DNA from: Lucinisca nassula
Taxonomy: Eukaryota; Mollusca; Bivalvia; Lucinida; Lucinidae
Assembly: GCA_963580285.1 (NCBI GenBank)
Contig: OY757010.1
Coordinates: forward strand, 61,340,406 to 61,404,405
DNA: 64,000 nt
Direction of reading: 5' to 3'
Shown: positions 11,718 to 23,100 of the stretch, in pieces
Layout: each line of letters begins with the position of its first letter
Numbering within the stretch: the stretch's first letter is position 1
Notes under the pieces: generated by a model
The model's input: only the letters and a program-made list of their open reading frames with translations
Database searches by the model: none
Told to the model about the DNA's origin: nothing
Position numbers and translations under genes: made by a program

Positions 11718-11949
11718 CTGTTAAAAATCGAATAAAAACGAAAAAATAAAATAGACCTAGTACCCCTTTAATGACAAACGGACTTGTCCAACATGTAATA
11801 GGTCAAGCGTGTGCAATGGGATAAAAGGTCAAGGCCCACTTCTATGAAGCAACTCCAAGGTTGCGAGCATCAAAGGATCGGTCGGGTCCATGCGTATGCA
11901 CAGCCTCGCTGAGACTTTGCTAGTCGTATTTATAGAGAATATTATATGA
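11718..11949. other. No gene recognised
   Basis: Short spacer between two palindromes; nothing recognised. Confidence 0.5.
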
Positions 11950-12070
11950 GTGTGCATGTATTATTGAATTTATTAAACGAGTTGAGGAAAAGGGATAAAA
12001 TGCGAGGCTCTACCGAGCATTTTATCCGTTTTCTTCAACGAGTTTAATAAATTCAGTAATACATGAGCAC
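11950..12070. repeat. ~120-bp palindrome
   Basis: Arms containing ATTGAATTTATTAAACGAG...GGATAAAATGC pair with their complement around GAGGCTCTACCGAG near 12010, with a few mismatches. Part of a similar arm (AAAGGGATAAAATGC) recurs at 56005-56025, so it is a dispersed foldback repeat. Confidence 0.85.
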
Positions 12071-12329
12071 GAAGGCGAGATTCTGTTTACCATATGTCAT
12101 TTAAAACACGCATTTTATTCATGATTGTTTTACAAAAATGTCAATATTCCTGATTCTTAAATGCGACGACGTTAAGGACGTCGTACATGCAACCTTATGG
12201 GGCGTATGAAACTAATTTCCATATTTAATCCACTAGTGGATTTTCGAATTTATTACATGACGTTATTACATTCTCAGACGCGACGCCATATGATAAATTA
12301 TAAGTACTCGGCGGTGGTATGGTGAGGCA

Positions 12330-12470
12330 AAGATGTCGTGTATCTTGCGCCATTGGGGCGGTCAACTGATATTGGCTTAAAGTTTGGCAATGCCTATTGG
12401 TCGTTGCAGAAGGTAAGAGTAGTTATTTCTCTTCCTACACTTCCATTCATTTTCCTTTTTTTCTCCCCTG
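12330..12470 (+). repeat. R3 repeat copy
   Basis: Matches the flanks of the 24-bp minisatellite at 51240 (TATCTTGCG..CACTGGGGCG, CTGATATTGGCTTA, then a T/C-rich tract) and the reverse copy at 62905-63090. Here the position of the 24-bp unit is reduced to one diverged copy. Confidence 0.65.
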
Positions 12471-12498
12471 TCTCTCACTTTCAGCTTCTATTCACCAG

Positions 12499-12656
12499 AT
12501 TTGCATTATTTGCTGGCTCACAGCTTGCACATTGTCAATATTGGAAAGACAGGTAACCAGACCCCCCCCCGACCTTTCAAGGTCAGGGGGTCTGGTTACC
12601 TGTTTTTCCAACACTGATAACCTTCAGACTAGGAACAAGCAGATAATGCAAATAAG
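12499..12656. repeat. ~158-bp imperfect palindrome
   Basis: Inner arms CAGGTAACCAGACCCCC and their complement flank GACCTTTCAAGGTC; the outer arms (TTGCATTATTTGCT / AGATAATGCAAATAA) also pair. A long foldback structure with no coding content. Confidence 0.85.
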
Positions 12657-12762
12657 GTGAATACTTTCTCTTCTATTACTTTTCTCCCTTTCTCTGGGAG
12701 ACGACATAAAATGACCTACAAGGGTTAACGTAAACCATAAACAATCAATCAAGCTTTTTTTT

Positions 12763-13020
12763 AACGGGCCTCCGTGGCCTAGTGGATAAGAGCGCTGACT
12801 CTTAGTCATTAGGTCTCTCACCGCCGTAGGTTCGTGCCTCGCTCGGGCCACGTGTGAGATGCCAAGTTCTGCAACGGAAGGTCAGATGGTTTTTCTCCGG
12901 GTACTCCGGTTTTCGCCCACCTCTGATTAACGATCGGCTCGATATGAGTGAAATAATCTTGAAAGGGCCGTAAAACCCAAACCAAAAAAAAAAAAAACAA
13001 AAAAAAAAAAAAAAAAAAAC
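12763..13020 (+). mobile_element. tRNA-Lys-derived SINE with intact target duplication
   Basis: The head resembles tRNA: A-box GTGGCCTAGTGGATA, an anticodon-loop region close to tRNA-Lys(CTT) (GACTCTTAGTC) and B-box-like GGTTCGTGCCT. A body with TCCGGGTACTCCGG follows, a motif I recall from deeply conserved SINE central domains (Nin/MESC-type; not verified), then an A-rich tail of about 45 bp. Perfect 12-bp direct repeats AATCAAGCTTTT flank it at 12747-12758 and 13021-13032, the mark of LINE-driven insertion. It is not a functional tRNA gene: the acceptor stem does not close. Confidence 0.88.
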
Positions 13021-13078
13021 AATCAAGCTTTTAGTACTCGTGCACAGGTGATAAGGCAACGTTTAGGAAAATGAGAAC

Positions 13079-13277
13079 TTAACCCTTGCCCTGCTGAGCC
13101 CGGATATGCCTTATTTTCAAAACAATGAAGATCCAGATCAGATGGCTTCGATCAGGATCTACATTGTTTGCCATTCAGATTGTGAATTTGTTGCAATAAT
13201 TTGCATCAAATAATCCGATTGCTTGATAATTGGTATTGGGTGTGGCAGATTAAAATATTCAGCAGGAAAAGGGTTAA
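13079..13277. mobile_element. MITE family M2, complete copy
   Basis: Termini TTAACCCTTGCCCTGCTGA and its near complement (TTCAGCAGGAAAAGGGTTAA) bound 199 bp. Inside is a degenerate M2 palindrome (13121-13172, AACAATGAAGATCCAGATCA). Confidence 0.8.
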
Positions 13278-14042
13278 ACTAAAATGAAAATTGATAGCAA
13301 AGAAGAAAATACAATGCAATAAAAACTGACCATTGCTCGAAGGTACATCCGATCCCATAATGTCTGTTGATGTATGTTGACACAAGTGTGTTGCCTTTAA
13401 ACCAAATTATACCATGTTTTGTATATATATAGCTACGCTTGTCATGAATTTACTTTTAATATAAAAGACAACCTTGTTTAACACAGGCGCAGTGTGTATA
13501 TATGTCAAAATTTAGTTACAAAAAAATTTTTTGTAGTGTAGAGTATTTGTAAAGAAATCGAGTTCTTTTAAGGTCAGTGTATATGCCTACAGGGGAGGCA
13601 TCCCTGAAAAATATTTCGTTTCACTTAGAACTGAACTCATGAACGAACCCCTTTTTCTGGACAAGAAAAACAAAACTTGTTTAAGGGACCCAGTTTTGAA
13701 GGAAAGCCAAGATTTAGTCTTCCGTGAAAAGCAGTGCATTTAATTTTATTCAGGCCTCTTTAGTTCGATTTAGTTCAATTTACCTTTTTATTTGTTCCGT
13801 GTCGCAGTCATAATACACTATACTAACAAAGTATTTCAATGACACTGAATAACCATGCTTAATTTTGATCACGATTAATGGTGTTCTTGATTTCATATAT
13901 TTTCACTCCACTGCCACTTATTGCTTCATTTTCACGGCGTCGAACCTGTGTTGACATTTGCGAACGAGAAAGGTACAGATCAGCCTGCGCACCCTGCACC
14001 TTAGTGTTTCCGGTTTGGATACTTCTTTACCGATTGCACATT
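13278..14042. other. No gene recognised
   Basis: No exon, RNA gene or repeat family that I can name. The open frame at 13878-14078 is unsupported. Confidence 0.55.
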
Positions 14043-14171
14043 ACGAAAACACGCCTATTCAAACACGCCTATTGGTAAAATTTTACCACCAAAACATAAA
14101 TTTTTTTTTCAACAAAAATCCTGGTATTTTTTCATATTTCTGCTCAAAATACAGATTGTGGGTACTCGTTG
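14043..14171. mobile_element. MITE M1 left half
   Basis: Left terminus (ACGAAAACACGCCTATTC, with ACACGCCTATT partly duplicated) through to the first arm of the core, then truncated at TACTCGTTGG. Confidence 0.75.
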
Positions 14172-14400
14172 GTATGGGAGACAAAATACTTTTGCAGGAG
14201 TTGCCTCCCCTGAAAGTGTATCCAGTCCCCTTAAATGAGTAAACATCAGTAGTTCGAACTCCCTATTTCGAACAAATCTCGAGTGTAGTTGACTTTGTGT
14301 TCAAGTGTATGTTCTTTTGTGTGTGTCTTCGTGTCATTAATCTTTATCTTCCTGCTGTAGCTTTAGATGACGGTATTGTTTTTGTGGCCTTTCCTGATTA

Positions 14401-15725
14401 CGAGGACTGTTCAAATATGAATGCAAGTAGAACGTTTTCTCATGCACTAATGCGAAAATCACCTGGAAATAAATATCACAGCGTAGAAAAACATTTACCT
14501 ATACATTGATACCAAACATGTTAAAATCTGTGCACTTTAGCCATGTATATCGTTCGATAAACACTGTCTACTCTTGTATACTAATACAAAACATGGTTGG
14601 AAGAAGGTCAGAGTACGCCGTTGAAATACGGTCCTATATTAAAAGTCGTTGTATTCTTGGTATACGGTGCTAAGACATTTTTGATGAAATATGTTCGGTT
14701 TATGGGCATAATGAAATGTCTTTTCCGACAGTTTTTCGTTGGTGTAAGAAATTCAGCTGTGGGCTAGGCTCAACAGAAGATGCACCGCATGATCGTCGGC
14801 CGAAAAGAGCAACATCTGCCAAGATGGTTGCCAGAGTGAAAGAAATAGTTGCTACCGATGCACGATACACCACTAGGCAAATAGCTAGTATGGTTGGCAT
14901 CTCATTAGGAGCAGCTCATACAATTCTGAAACGGGATTTGAAAATGAGAAAGATCTGTGCTAGATTGATTTCCCATCTGTTGACAGATGAGCAGAAAAAG
15001 ACACGCGTTCAGTGCGCCAAGAAGTTGCTTAAAAAGTTTCCAAATTACAATGCACGGTCTTTCGCTAATGTCGTCACAGGTGACGAGACATGTGTTCACT
15101 TTTCTGAGCCAAAACGAAAGATTCAGAACAAAATATGGGCAACAATGTAGTGCAAAAGACAATGCATTGAAACGCGGACCATGAGCGTCAAGAAGGTAAT
15201 GTATGCCAAATTCTTTTCAAATCAGGGCCCTGCTATTCAGGTTGCTGTACCTAAAGGGAAATCTGTAAATGCGAAGTTTTACAAGAATAAAGTTCTTCGA
15301 AAATTGAAGAAATATTTCAAAGAACGAAGACGCAACTGGTTTGGCCAATGTCAGATTGCTACATGACAATGCGTCATCGCACAAGGCGTTCATTGTGCAA
15401 GACTATCTGAAGCAGGAAAAAGTTGTTGAACTCCCTCCCCCCCCCCCGTATTCCTCTGACCCTTGTTTTGTTCCCGCGGCTGAAAAAATACCTTTCTGGT
15501 CGAAAATTTGTACAGCGCAAACACCTCGGTTCTGCAATATTCCATGCCTTCATAGTATACCTCGAAAAGACTACCAAAATGCATTCAAAGATTTGATCAG
15601 AAGACTGAAAGTTTGTATATTTGTTAAAGGGGAATACTTTGAGGGGACAAAATAAATTTTTCATCGAAATCTATCACGGAATCATTTTCATGTGCTTAGT
15701 TGCATTCATATTTGAACAGTCCTCG
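14401..15725 (+). mobile_element. Mariner transposon, complete ends
   Basis: Perfect 26-bp terminal inverted repeats start CGAGGACTGTTCAAATATGA at 14401 and end with the exact complement at 15725. TA target duplications sit at 14399-14400 and 15726-15727. The 1325-bp length and the termini are typical of Tc1/mariner. The single gene inside is broken (separate entry), so this copy can only move if a transposase is supplied in trans. There is no other mariner transposase in the window. Confidence 0.95.
14593..15655 (+). pseudogene. Mariner transposase, inactivated
   Basis: The start ATG at 14593 opens a frame typical of mariner transposases (MVGRRSEYAVEIRSY), with a stop at codon 27 (TAA, 14671-14673). 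Reading resumes at 14716: an N-terminal helix-turn-helix pair, then the first catalytic Asp in VVTGDETCVHF (about 15075-15105). A stop follows at 15148, and the second catalytic motif LLHDNASSH appears only in another frame (15355-15381). The third-Asp region (PPPYSSD, about 15440) is disrupted near a C-run. The C-terminal blocks SGRKFVQRK and IRRLKVCIFVKGEYFEG lie in alternating frames. At least one nonsense change and three frameshifts are visible, so no functional enzyme is made. Confidence 0.92.
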
Positions 15726-15727
15726 TA

Positions 15728-16142
15728 ACCTTTTCCTTCTACTTCATATTGTTGTTCTGACTTATGTTGTGCAGTCCTTTACACCGATTCTAACAGGTAA
15801 CGACCATTTATGCTTGTACCACGGGACTAATTGTCTTCAGAGGCAGGCAATATCTTTCTCACATGGATTTGTTTTCTAAATGAACTGCGCAAAACAATAA
15901 TGTTTAGTTAACGATAAGGTGGGTTTTGGGTGACAATTAAAGGATAATATTTTGTCAGTTCTTCATAAAAAATATGTTGTGGGTATAGTTTTTAGAAAGA
16001 AGGAAAAATAGTTTTACTACCCGCTTCATCTGTCGCTGTGTCGTTAACAATACTTGTAATGAACAACCTCGGCGAAGGTACTACATAATCATAAAATGCG
16101 ATTTTTTAGAAGAATACCTAGCTACCATAATCCTTTACACGT
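15728..16142. other. No gene recognised
   Basis: AT-rich spacer between the mariner and a MITE; nothing recognised. Confidence 0.55.
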
Positions 16143-16421
16143 CAACACACCCATGCGACATAGTGCATTTTTCACATCTCCAAAATGGATACTTTTCTGA
16201 TGAAAATTCGTGATATTTTTCTTACGTATACTGCAAACATAGGTTGTGGGTGCTCGTTAGAACCTCCTCATTCAGGCGATTCTAACGAGTACCCACAACC
16301 TATGTCTTTGAACAGCAGAAATAAGAAAAATAATGTATACCTCCGAATACTCCAGTTTTCTCAGTATAAAGTGGGTTTTAGGTGGTGGGGGTGTTCATTT
16401 CACGGACTTGTTCACATGATG
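16143..16421. mobile_element. MITE M1b copy
   Basis: Ends ACACACCCATGCGACAT and CGGACTTGTTCACATGATG. Core palindrome 16238-16304 with a few arm mismatches (AACCTCCTC opposite GGCGATT). Confidence 0.8.
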
Positions 16422-16600
16422 GTATGTAAGTAAGCATCAGAACCACCACTCAGCGCCATCAAATGATTTAAGAGGATATCAAAAGCTAAGTATCAACAAA
16501 TCCGTTTACAAATGCCATTTGATAGCATAATTGCACATGGGTATGCCACTATAATCGGATCATGGCTTGCCTATAGCAACAATCACATATCAACATAAAT
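16422..16600. other. No gene recognised
   Basis: Short unassigned spacer. Confidence 0.5.
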
Positions 16601-16776
16601 ACGGTAAAATTCCTATATTAAGACCACTTTTGAACAGTCCAAAAGATGGTCTCTTATTGGGAGACAACGGGTGTGGAACACACAAAGAAAGCATAACTGA
16701 AACTTTCTCAATTAGCTTTTAACACCAGATTTAGTCTTAGTTTTAGGTGGTCTTAATAGCGGAATTTTGATGTGTA
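16601..16776. mobile_element. MITE family M3, diverged copy
   Basis: Left end ACGGTAAAATTCCTATATTA and right end GGTGGTCTTAATAGCGGAAT pair imperfectly. The family has Tc1/mariner-like CAGT ends and TA target sites (clear at 40115 and 52365). Confidence 0.7.
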
Positions 16777-16949
16777 ATTTGATAACGCCCATTGACGTAT
16801 GAACTAATCGGGTCACGAGCAGAGTACATGTACGTGAATCGCGAAGGGAATCCCTACAACTACGCTCTCGATCCGATGTTGTCCATTATTACATTGTAAA
16901 TGCACGTCAAATAAAGTACCTGTACATGTATCGCTTGTATTTACATTAT

Positions 16950-17114
16950 TTTGTTTTGCTTGTTTGTTTGAACGGAGGTTTAAAGTGCCCGTCAACACTA
17001 TTTAAGTCATTTTGGAGGCACCGCTTCCAATTTTGTGGGACCTCTACCCGACTTTGAGATGAAATAACATCTCAAACCCAGCCTCCAAATGAAAGGAAAA
17101 AGGCTTATAATGTG
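16950..17114 (-). repeat. R1 3' fragment
   Basis: Reverse orientation; runs from the TTTGTTTG tail to CCAAATGAAAGG and is then replaced by LINE sequence. Confidence 0.7.
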
Positions 17115-17985
17115 CATATGCGAAGGCTGATACTGATATTGCCTCTGCAATAAGACTGTTCGCAGATGACTGTGTTTGCTATCCTGAAATTAGAGAAGCA
17201 GATGACTCACTGAAACTTCAAGGGATATAGATAGCTTAGGGTGCTGGCCAAGAAAATGGGGTATGCGATTTCTGCCTCTTAAATGTAATATTATGCAGAT
17301 AACTAGGACAAGAACAAACAAAATCGAGCCTTCTTACACTTCCGAAGGAACGGTCCTTGAAAACATGTTTTCCATTTAATACCTTGGCGTGACCATCATA
17401 CATGCCTTGAGATGGAATACTCATATTAGCAACATATAGAACAATCGGCTCTTTATCAGTGACCCATGAGTGTAAAAGAAGTAGCATATAAAGGGCTTGT
17501 TTGACCGAAAATGGATTATGGCACTTGTGTCTAGGACGCCCAGGGAGAGGTGTGGTCCTTCAAATTGAAAAAGTGCAGAATAGTGCAGCTTGATTTTTTG
17601 TCGAGCCATTGCTGCTTTGAAACTGGAAGTATGACCGAAATGTTGAAAAGCTAAAGATGGGAGTCTCTCAAGTACAGGAGAGACAGTAGGCTAATACTCT
17701 TGTACAAAGGTTTAAAGGGTGCTGCCAGCATTCCAACAGATGACCTTATTCCATCAATTAAGGGACCATTCTTACCTCAGACAATTAGAGATTGGAATGC
17801 GTTTCCAGATTCGGTAAAGGATAACGTAGCAACGTTTACTTCTTTGGCGAGAGCTAATGACAAACTTCCCGTTTCACAAACGTCATTTAACAATTCTGAT
17901 TCTGATAAAAGGCTTCGTTGTGCGTTAGATGGATGCCTATTTGTCCAAAACTTGCTCATGCAAAGCAAATATTAATATCTCGTGG
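17115..17985 (+). pseudogene. LINE ORF2 remnant (reverse transcriptase C-terminal part)
   Basis: Degenerate coding sequence on the plus strand. The RT palm motif FADDC is at 17159-17173, followed by EADDSLKLQ and a YLGVTI box near 17379. The last block is the 91-residue frame 17700-17975 (YKGLKGAASIPTDDLIP ... FLPQTIRDWNAFPDSV), a C-terminal signature shared by Jockey/CR1-type LINEs of invertebrates. Stops and frameshifts interrupt it, and about 25 residues are missing between DLIPSIK and FLPQTIRDW. Upstream endonuclease and RT fingers are absent, as in 5'-truncated dead LINEs. Clade is uncertain by eye. Confidence 0.85.
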
Positions 17986-18104
17986 TTGCAAGGGTTGAGT
18001 TATGACTTCTCTCTGCACACGTGCTCAAACGGTAACGGCACAAATACAGGGGACCCTAGTTATGCATACAATGCCAATCTGTTTTTGTGCGGGATGGGGG
18101 TGGG

Positions 18105-18405
18105 GCGGAGCTCATCGGGGCTTGGAGAAGTTGATTGGGCCGCCTGATGCTTCCTCGCAGAGCTGAAATCGACCGCACATGAGTACTGGTACATGTAAAC
18201 CGCTTAGAAGGTCTAAGCCTGCCCAGGGAAAGTTGTGCGAGACGGACCGTCCATGCATATAAACCCAATTGGTTTCATTGGATGGCAGGGATTAAGATGT
18301 AATTTCATCTCAATGTCGGGTAAAAGTCGCACAAAACTGGAAGCAACGTCTCCAAAATGTCCTAAATAGTGTTGACGGGACGAAAAACACCAAACGAAAC
18401 AAACA
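18105..18405 (+). repeat. R1 copy
   Basis: Plus orientation with 5' GGCGGAGCTCATCGGGGCTTG and a decayed AAAC tail. Confidence 0.78.
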
Positions 18406-18717
18406 AAAACAATCTATGTTATCCTACATAAGACTTTGCCTCCATGAAGATTCCCAATAACGAGTTGTATAATAGCAAACAAAAAACCCTTTTTAGATTT
18501 ATCACACACATACTTGTTGTGGACATCTGTTACAATCGCCTTAGACGATTCAAACAAAAACCACAACTTTTGTTCCTTTGAGCATTAAAACAGAAATCAT
18601 GACTATCTAATCTTAAGCTAGTACATGCACATAGGTATTTTGACGTTATGCGTCGGTACAAAAGTTTTGGTTGACATTTGACACACTTAGTATCGAGAAC
18701 CCCAAAACGGATAATTA

Positions 18718-18905
18718 GCAAACAGTGCAGACACAGATCGGACACCACAGAACGCGGTGAATGATCAGGACCTTCACTGTTTGAAGATAGTTCATCAGTT
18801 TTCTGAATAAATTTAAAAATAATACTTACCCTGACACCCTATATATCAAACTAGTCTCCTGCTTTATATAAGGGAGGAGATTCCACTCAGTATAAAAAGG
18901 TTTGG
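18718..18905. mobile_element. M2b element, diverged
   Basis: Palindrome at 18719-18782 (GCAAACAGTGCAGAC ... CACTGTTTG) followed by an arm with CTTTATATAAGGGAGGAGAT and a terminal AAAAAGG. It has the same layout as 48541-48742. Confidence 0.65.
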
Positions 18906-18907
18906 TT

Positions 18908-19429
18908 GGGCCCATCGGAGTCTAACTGTTGGTTTTCTTTTGCTCCAGCATTTCAGTGGTTTCTTGCTGTCGAGTCCTCACTGTTGTCTCACCTCTGTGG
19001 TTCTTTGATTGTTTGTGTTCACGGAGATGTTGCACTGATGAGTTAGGAGGCCTTCATGCGGACTGAATAAATTATTTGTCTTAATCGCGACGGAAGTAAG
19101 GGCGAGGATTGTGGCCACGTAAAATCGATTTAAGCCCCCCCCCCCCCCCCCAGTGGAATTCTTTCCACTGACCGTTCCAAGGCGGTTCTTCTGTGTCGGT
19201 TTATTTATGTTGTTGTTTGTTGCTACTTACTGTGTGTACCACTTGTGTCTTTTTGTTTTGGGTGGCCATTTGGCCATTTTGTGGGAAAGTAACTGTCCTT
19301 TTGGCCATCCTTTGTTTAGGTTTCCATTATGGTCTGGTCGCTTCATGTTTGTATTTCTTTTCTTTGGTGTCTTTGGTGGATGGAGTAAGTTAATTGTATC
19401 GATTCCTGATCTTTGTTTTACTTCTACTT
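18908..19429 (+). repeat. R2 repeat, near full-length copy
   Basis: Starts GGGCCCATCGGAGTC and contains an expanded C-run at 19136-19151. Its 3' end is cut at CTTCTA by the M2 MITE that carries the LTR retrotransposon. Confidence 0.75.
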
Positions 19430-19450
19430 AATCCTTATCCCGCTGAACAC
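19430..19450. mobile_element. MITE M2, left piece split by retrotransposon
   Basis: TTAATCCTTATCCCGCTGAA is an M2 terminus. The remainder (palindrome and right end) lies at 28593-28771, on the other side of the LTR retrotransposon, which inserted at ACAC. Confidence 0.8.
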
Positions 19451-19996
19451 TGTTACGAGCCAGGCGTAGCAGAAAGAAAAAGCAAACAAGCCTTTTGGAA
19501 AAATTTAACAAAATTTATTTACAAGTTAACTTTAACCTGTAGAAGTAAGAAAATTAAATGTACTTAGCTCTGTTATGAAATATCCTGAATGAATCTATTT
19601 TCCTTGATCCCACAGAATTCACAGTCCAAAATGAAAAGTAATATCCTTTAACAATCCAACCAGAATTTAGAAATAACTTTCTTTATAAGCCCAAACATCA
19701 AACTCCAAAGTCTGACTCAATGAGAAAAACCAAGCTCTTTTATAGACCCTAAGATTTCTCTAGAACATTCCAGAGGGCTGTGGAATAAGATGAGATAATT
19801 CTCTAAAAATAATGCAACCCAGAACTTTCTGGAAGGTTCTGAAGTACTTTTACTTGTAAACATGTTGTTTACCAAAATGTAATTAATCTGTGACTCAGTT
19901 TTCGAGAATCTTCTATAAGAAGATTAACAAGATATTTATATTAGGTCACAGTGGGGTGCAAGTGGGAATCAGAAAAATAAATTCTTATGCATAACA
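19451..19996 (-). repeat. 3' LTR (uninterrupted)
   Basis: 546 bp, bounded by TGTTA...TAACA. Read on the minus strand this is the downstream LTR, next to the polypurine tract. It preserves the empty site (ACTCAA/TGAG at 19716-19724) for the element inserted in the other LTR. Confidence 0.95.
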
Positions 19997-20012
19997 CTCC
20001 CCCTCTTCGAGG
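19997..20012 (-). promoter_or_regulatory. Polypurine tract
   Basis: On the minus strand CTCGAAGAGGGGGAG directly abuts the 3' LTR, the position where plus-strand DNA synthesis is primed in LTR elements. Confidence 0.85.
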
Positions 20013-20141
20013 AAAAGAAAGATTTATGTAATAAAGCTTTCTTTTGCTTTAAGAATAATAAAATATTGAGCATAGCATATAAAATTACATGTATCTACAA
20101 TCCACTTTAGTAGGAAAGAAAAACACAACTCCTGACACTGC
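20013..20141 (-). other. 3' untranslated region of the retrotransposon
   Basis: Non-coding stretch between the pol stop and the polypurine tract; no extra open frame such as env. Confidence 0.7.
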
Positions 20142-23100
20142 TCAAGCTCTTGAAAGGGCATCAGGGATAATGTTATCTCTCCCTCTGATATGTCTTATGT
20201 CTAAATTATACTCTTGTAGCATAAGACTCCACCTGAGCAACCGCTGATTTTTGTTTTTCATTTTATGTATGAAAGTCAGTGGATTGTGATCACTGAAAAC
20301 AACAATCGGTGCAGTAGTAGGGGTAAGATAAACTTCGAAATGTTGCAGAGCAAGAATCAGAGACAAGCACTCTTTCTCTATGGTAGAGTAATTTCTCTGA
20401 TGCTTATTAAACTTTTTGGAAAAGTAGCAAACTGGATGATCCACACCATTTTCATCTTCCTGCAACAAAACACTACCTGCACCTACGTCACTAGCATCTA
20501 CAGCTAGCTTAAACTCCTTTTCAAAGTTTGGTGTTAAGAGAACTGGTTCACTCTTGAGTATGGCTTTAAGTTTATCAAAAGCATTTTGGCATATTGCATT
20601 CCAATGGAATTTTGTTCTTTTGCTGAGCAAATTTGTCAAAGGCTCAGCAATTATAGAGAAAATATTACAGAACTTTCTGTAATAACCAGCCATACCAAGA
20701 AATCGCATCAGCTGTCTTTTGCACGTGGGTACGGGAAAATTTGAGATAGCCTCAACTTTAGCATCAATGGGTTTCACATGACCTTGACCTACAACATGAC
20801 CTAGAAATGTCAAACTTGCATGGCAGAATTCACTTTTAGCAAGATTGATTGTCAATTTGGCATCACTCAGTCTATCAAAGAATGCTCGAATAGTCCCAAG
20901 ATGTTGAATCCACTGGTCGTTGTATATGATAGCATCATCGATATAAGCACTGCAGCCTTCCAGCCCCGCAATTACCATGTTTATTAAGCGCTGAAATGTT
21001 GCCGGAGAGTTTTTCGTTCCAAATGGCATGACTTTATAGTTAAATAATCCGTCTGGTGTTGTGAATGCCAAAACCTCCTTTGCTCTATCTGTGAGTGGAA
21101 TTTGCCCAAATCCTTTCAGAAGGTCGAATTTCGTTATGTATTTGGCATTCCCGATGTTATCAATGCAGTCATCCATTCTTGGAATAGGAAAGCTATCTGT
21201 TTTACTTAAGGAATTAACTTTCCTAAAATCTGTACACATACGATATGTCCCATCAGGTTTTGGTACAAGAATACAAGGAGAACTCCACTCACTTTGACTT
21301 GGTTCAATAAAGTCATAGTCTAATAGATACTGAACTTCTTCTTTAAGATATTTTTGTTTCACAGGATTCATTCTGTATGGGTGTTGTTTTACAGGTTTAG
21401 AACCATTTATGTCCACATCGTGAAATATTTTGTCTGTCCGTGTTGGAATGTCAGGAAATAAGTGTTCATATTCAAAAATCAGCTGTTTCAGTTCATTCCG
21501 CTGATTTGGCTCTGGATGTGACAGTTTCTGGTCAAGATTCCGTAGAATGTCAGAATTCTGAAGTTTTGATGATGTGGGATCCGACTTCACTGAATTAATA
21601 TCCTCACAGTCATTGTCACTTGAATTAAGTGGAACAGAGCTAACTAGATTGACTGATGTTAAAGATGCATTGTCCCTATCAATGTATTCCTTTAGCATGT
21701 TAATATGACATAGCTGCTTTAGCTTGCGCCTCCCAGGAGTGTTTATTATGTAATTTACGTCACTGATCTTTTTGTCTACAGTGTATGGACCATAATACCT
21801 GGCCTGCAACGATTTCCCTGGAATAGGCAAAAGAGCTAGTACCTTATCACCTTGTTTAAAATTCCTTTCTTTTGTCCCTATGTCATATAGCTGTTTCATT
21901 TTCCTTTGGGCTGACTGAAGATTGGTCCGAGCAGCCTCACAAGCTTTTGAAAGTCTAGTTTTGAAATCAGACACATACTGAAGTAAATTCAGGGAGGTGT
22001 CATCATTGGAGAGAAATTTCTCTTTGAGAAGTTTCAAAGGACCACGAACAGTATGACCAAATACTAATTCAAATGGACTGAAGCCAAGAGATTCTTGCAC
22101 AGATTCTCTGACAGCAAATAAAAGCAGATGGATGCCTTCATCCCAATCCTTCTCTGTGTCAAAGCAATATGATCTTATCATGTTTTTCAATGTTTGATGG
22201 AATCTTTCAAGGACGCCTTGACTTTCAGGATAATAGGCCGATGACTTATACTGTACAATGCCAAGTTCATGCATTACTTGTTGAAATATTCCAGACATGA
22301 AATTTGAACCTTGGTCTGATTGAATAGATTTAGGGAGCCCAACAAATGTGAAGAACTTCACTAAGGCCTTGACAATCGTCTTAGTTTTGATATTTCTTAA
22401 GGGAATGGCTTCAGGAAAACGTGTGGAAGCACACATAATAGTCAAAAGATATTCACAGCCAGACTTAGTTCTGGGCAAGGGACCTACACAGTCAATAATT
22501 ATTCGACTGAAAGGTTCATCAAAAGCAGGTATAGGCTGCAAGTGAGCCTTAGGTATAGTCTGATTGGGTTTTCCTACCATTTGGCATGTATGGCAGGACC
22601 TACAATGCTGAGAAACATTTGATTTTAACCCAGGCCAGTAAAAATGATTAAGAATCTTGTGATAGGTTTTATTTACACCTAAATGTCCTGACATGGGTGT
22701 TTCATGTGCCAAGTTTAATATTTGGGAACGGTAAACCCGTGGAACCACTATCTGGTGGTTGACAGTCCACTCGTCTTCTGCTGAGACGTCTGGTGGACGC
22801 CATTTTCTCATAAGAATGTCATTTTTGACATAATAACAGACTGGGACCTGAGATACTTCCTGCTCATCTAAAGCCCTTTCAAACAAAGGCGTAATTTCAG
22901 GATCCTTGTGCTGTTCTATAGCTAGTTGAGACCCGGACATTTTGTCATGGCCTAGATCTAAAGATGACTTATTCTCATGAAAATCTGCCTGCTGATCAGA
23001 CAGGCTTGAAGACAGAGACCTTGTTATCTCGTCATTAAAAGACTGACCTAAAAAGGTATCAGTAAAATCAAAATCCTGTTTCCCATCAGTTTGCTTGGCC

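Noticed and set aside
12763..12860. Functional tRNA-Lys gene
   Set aside because: A and B boxes and an anticodon-loop-like motif are present, but the acceptor stem does not pair, a SINE body and A-tail follow, and target duplications flank the whole unit.
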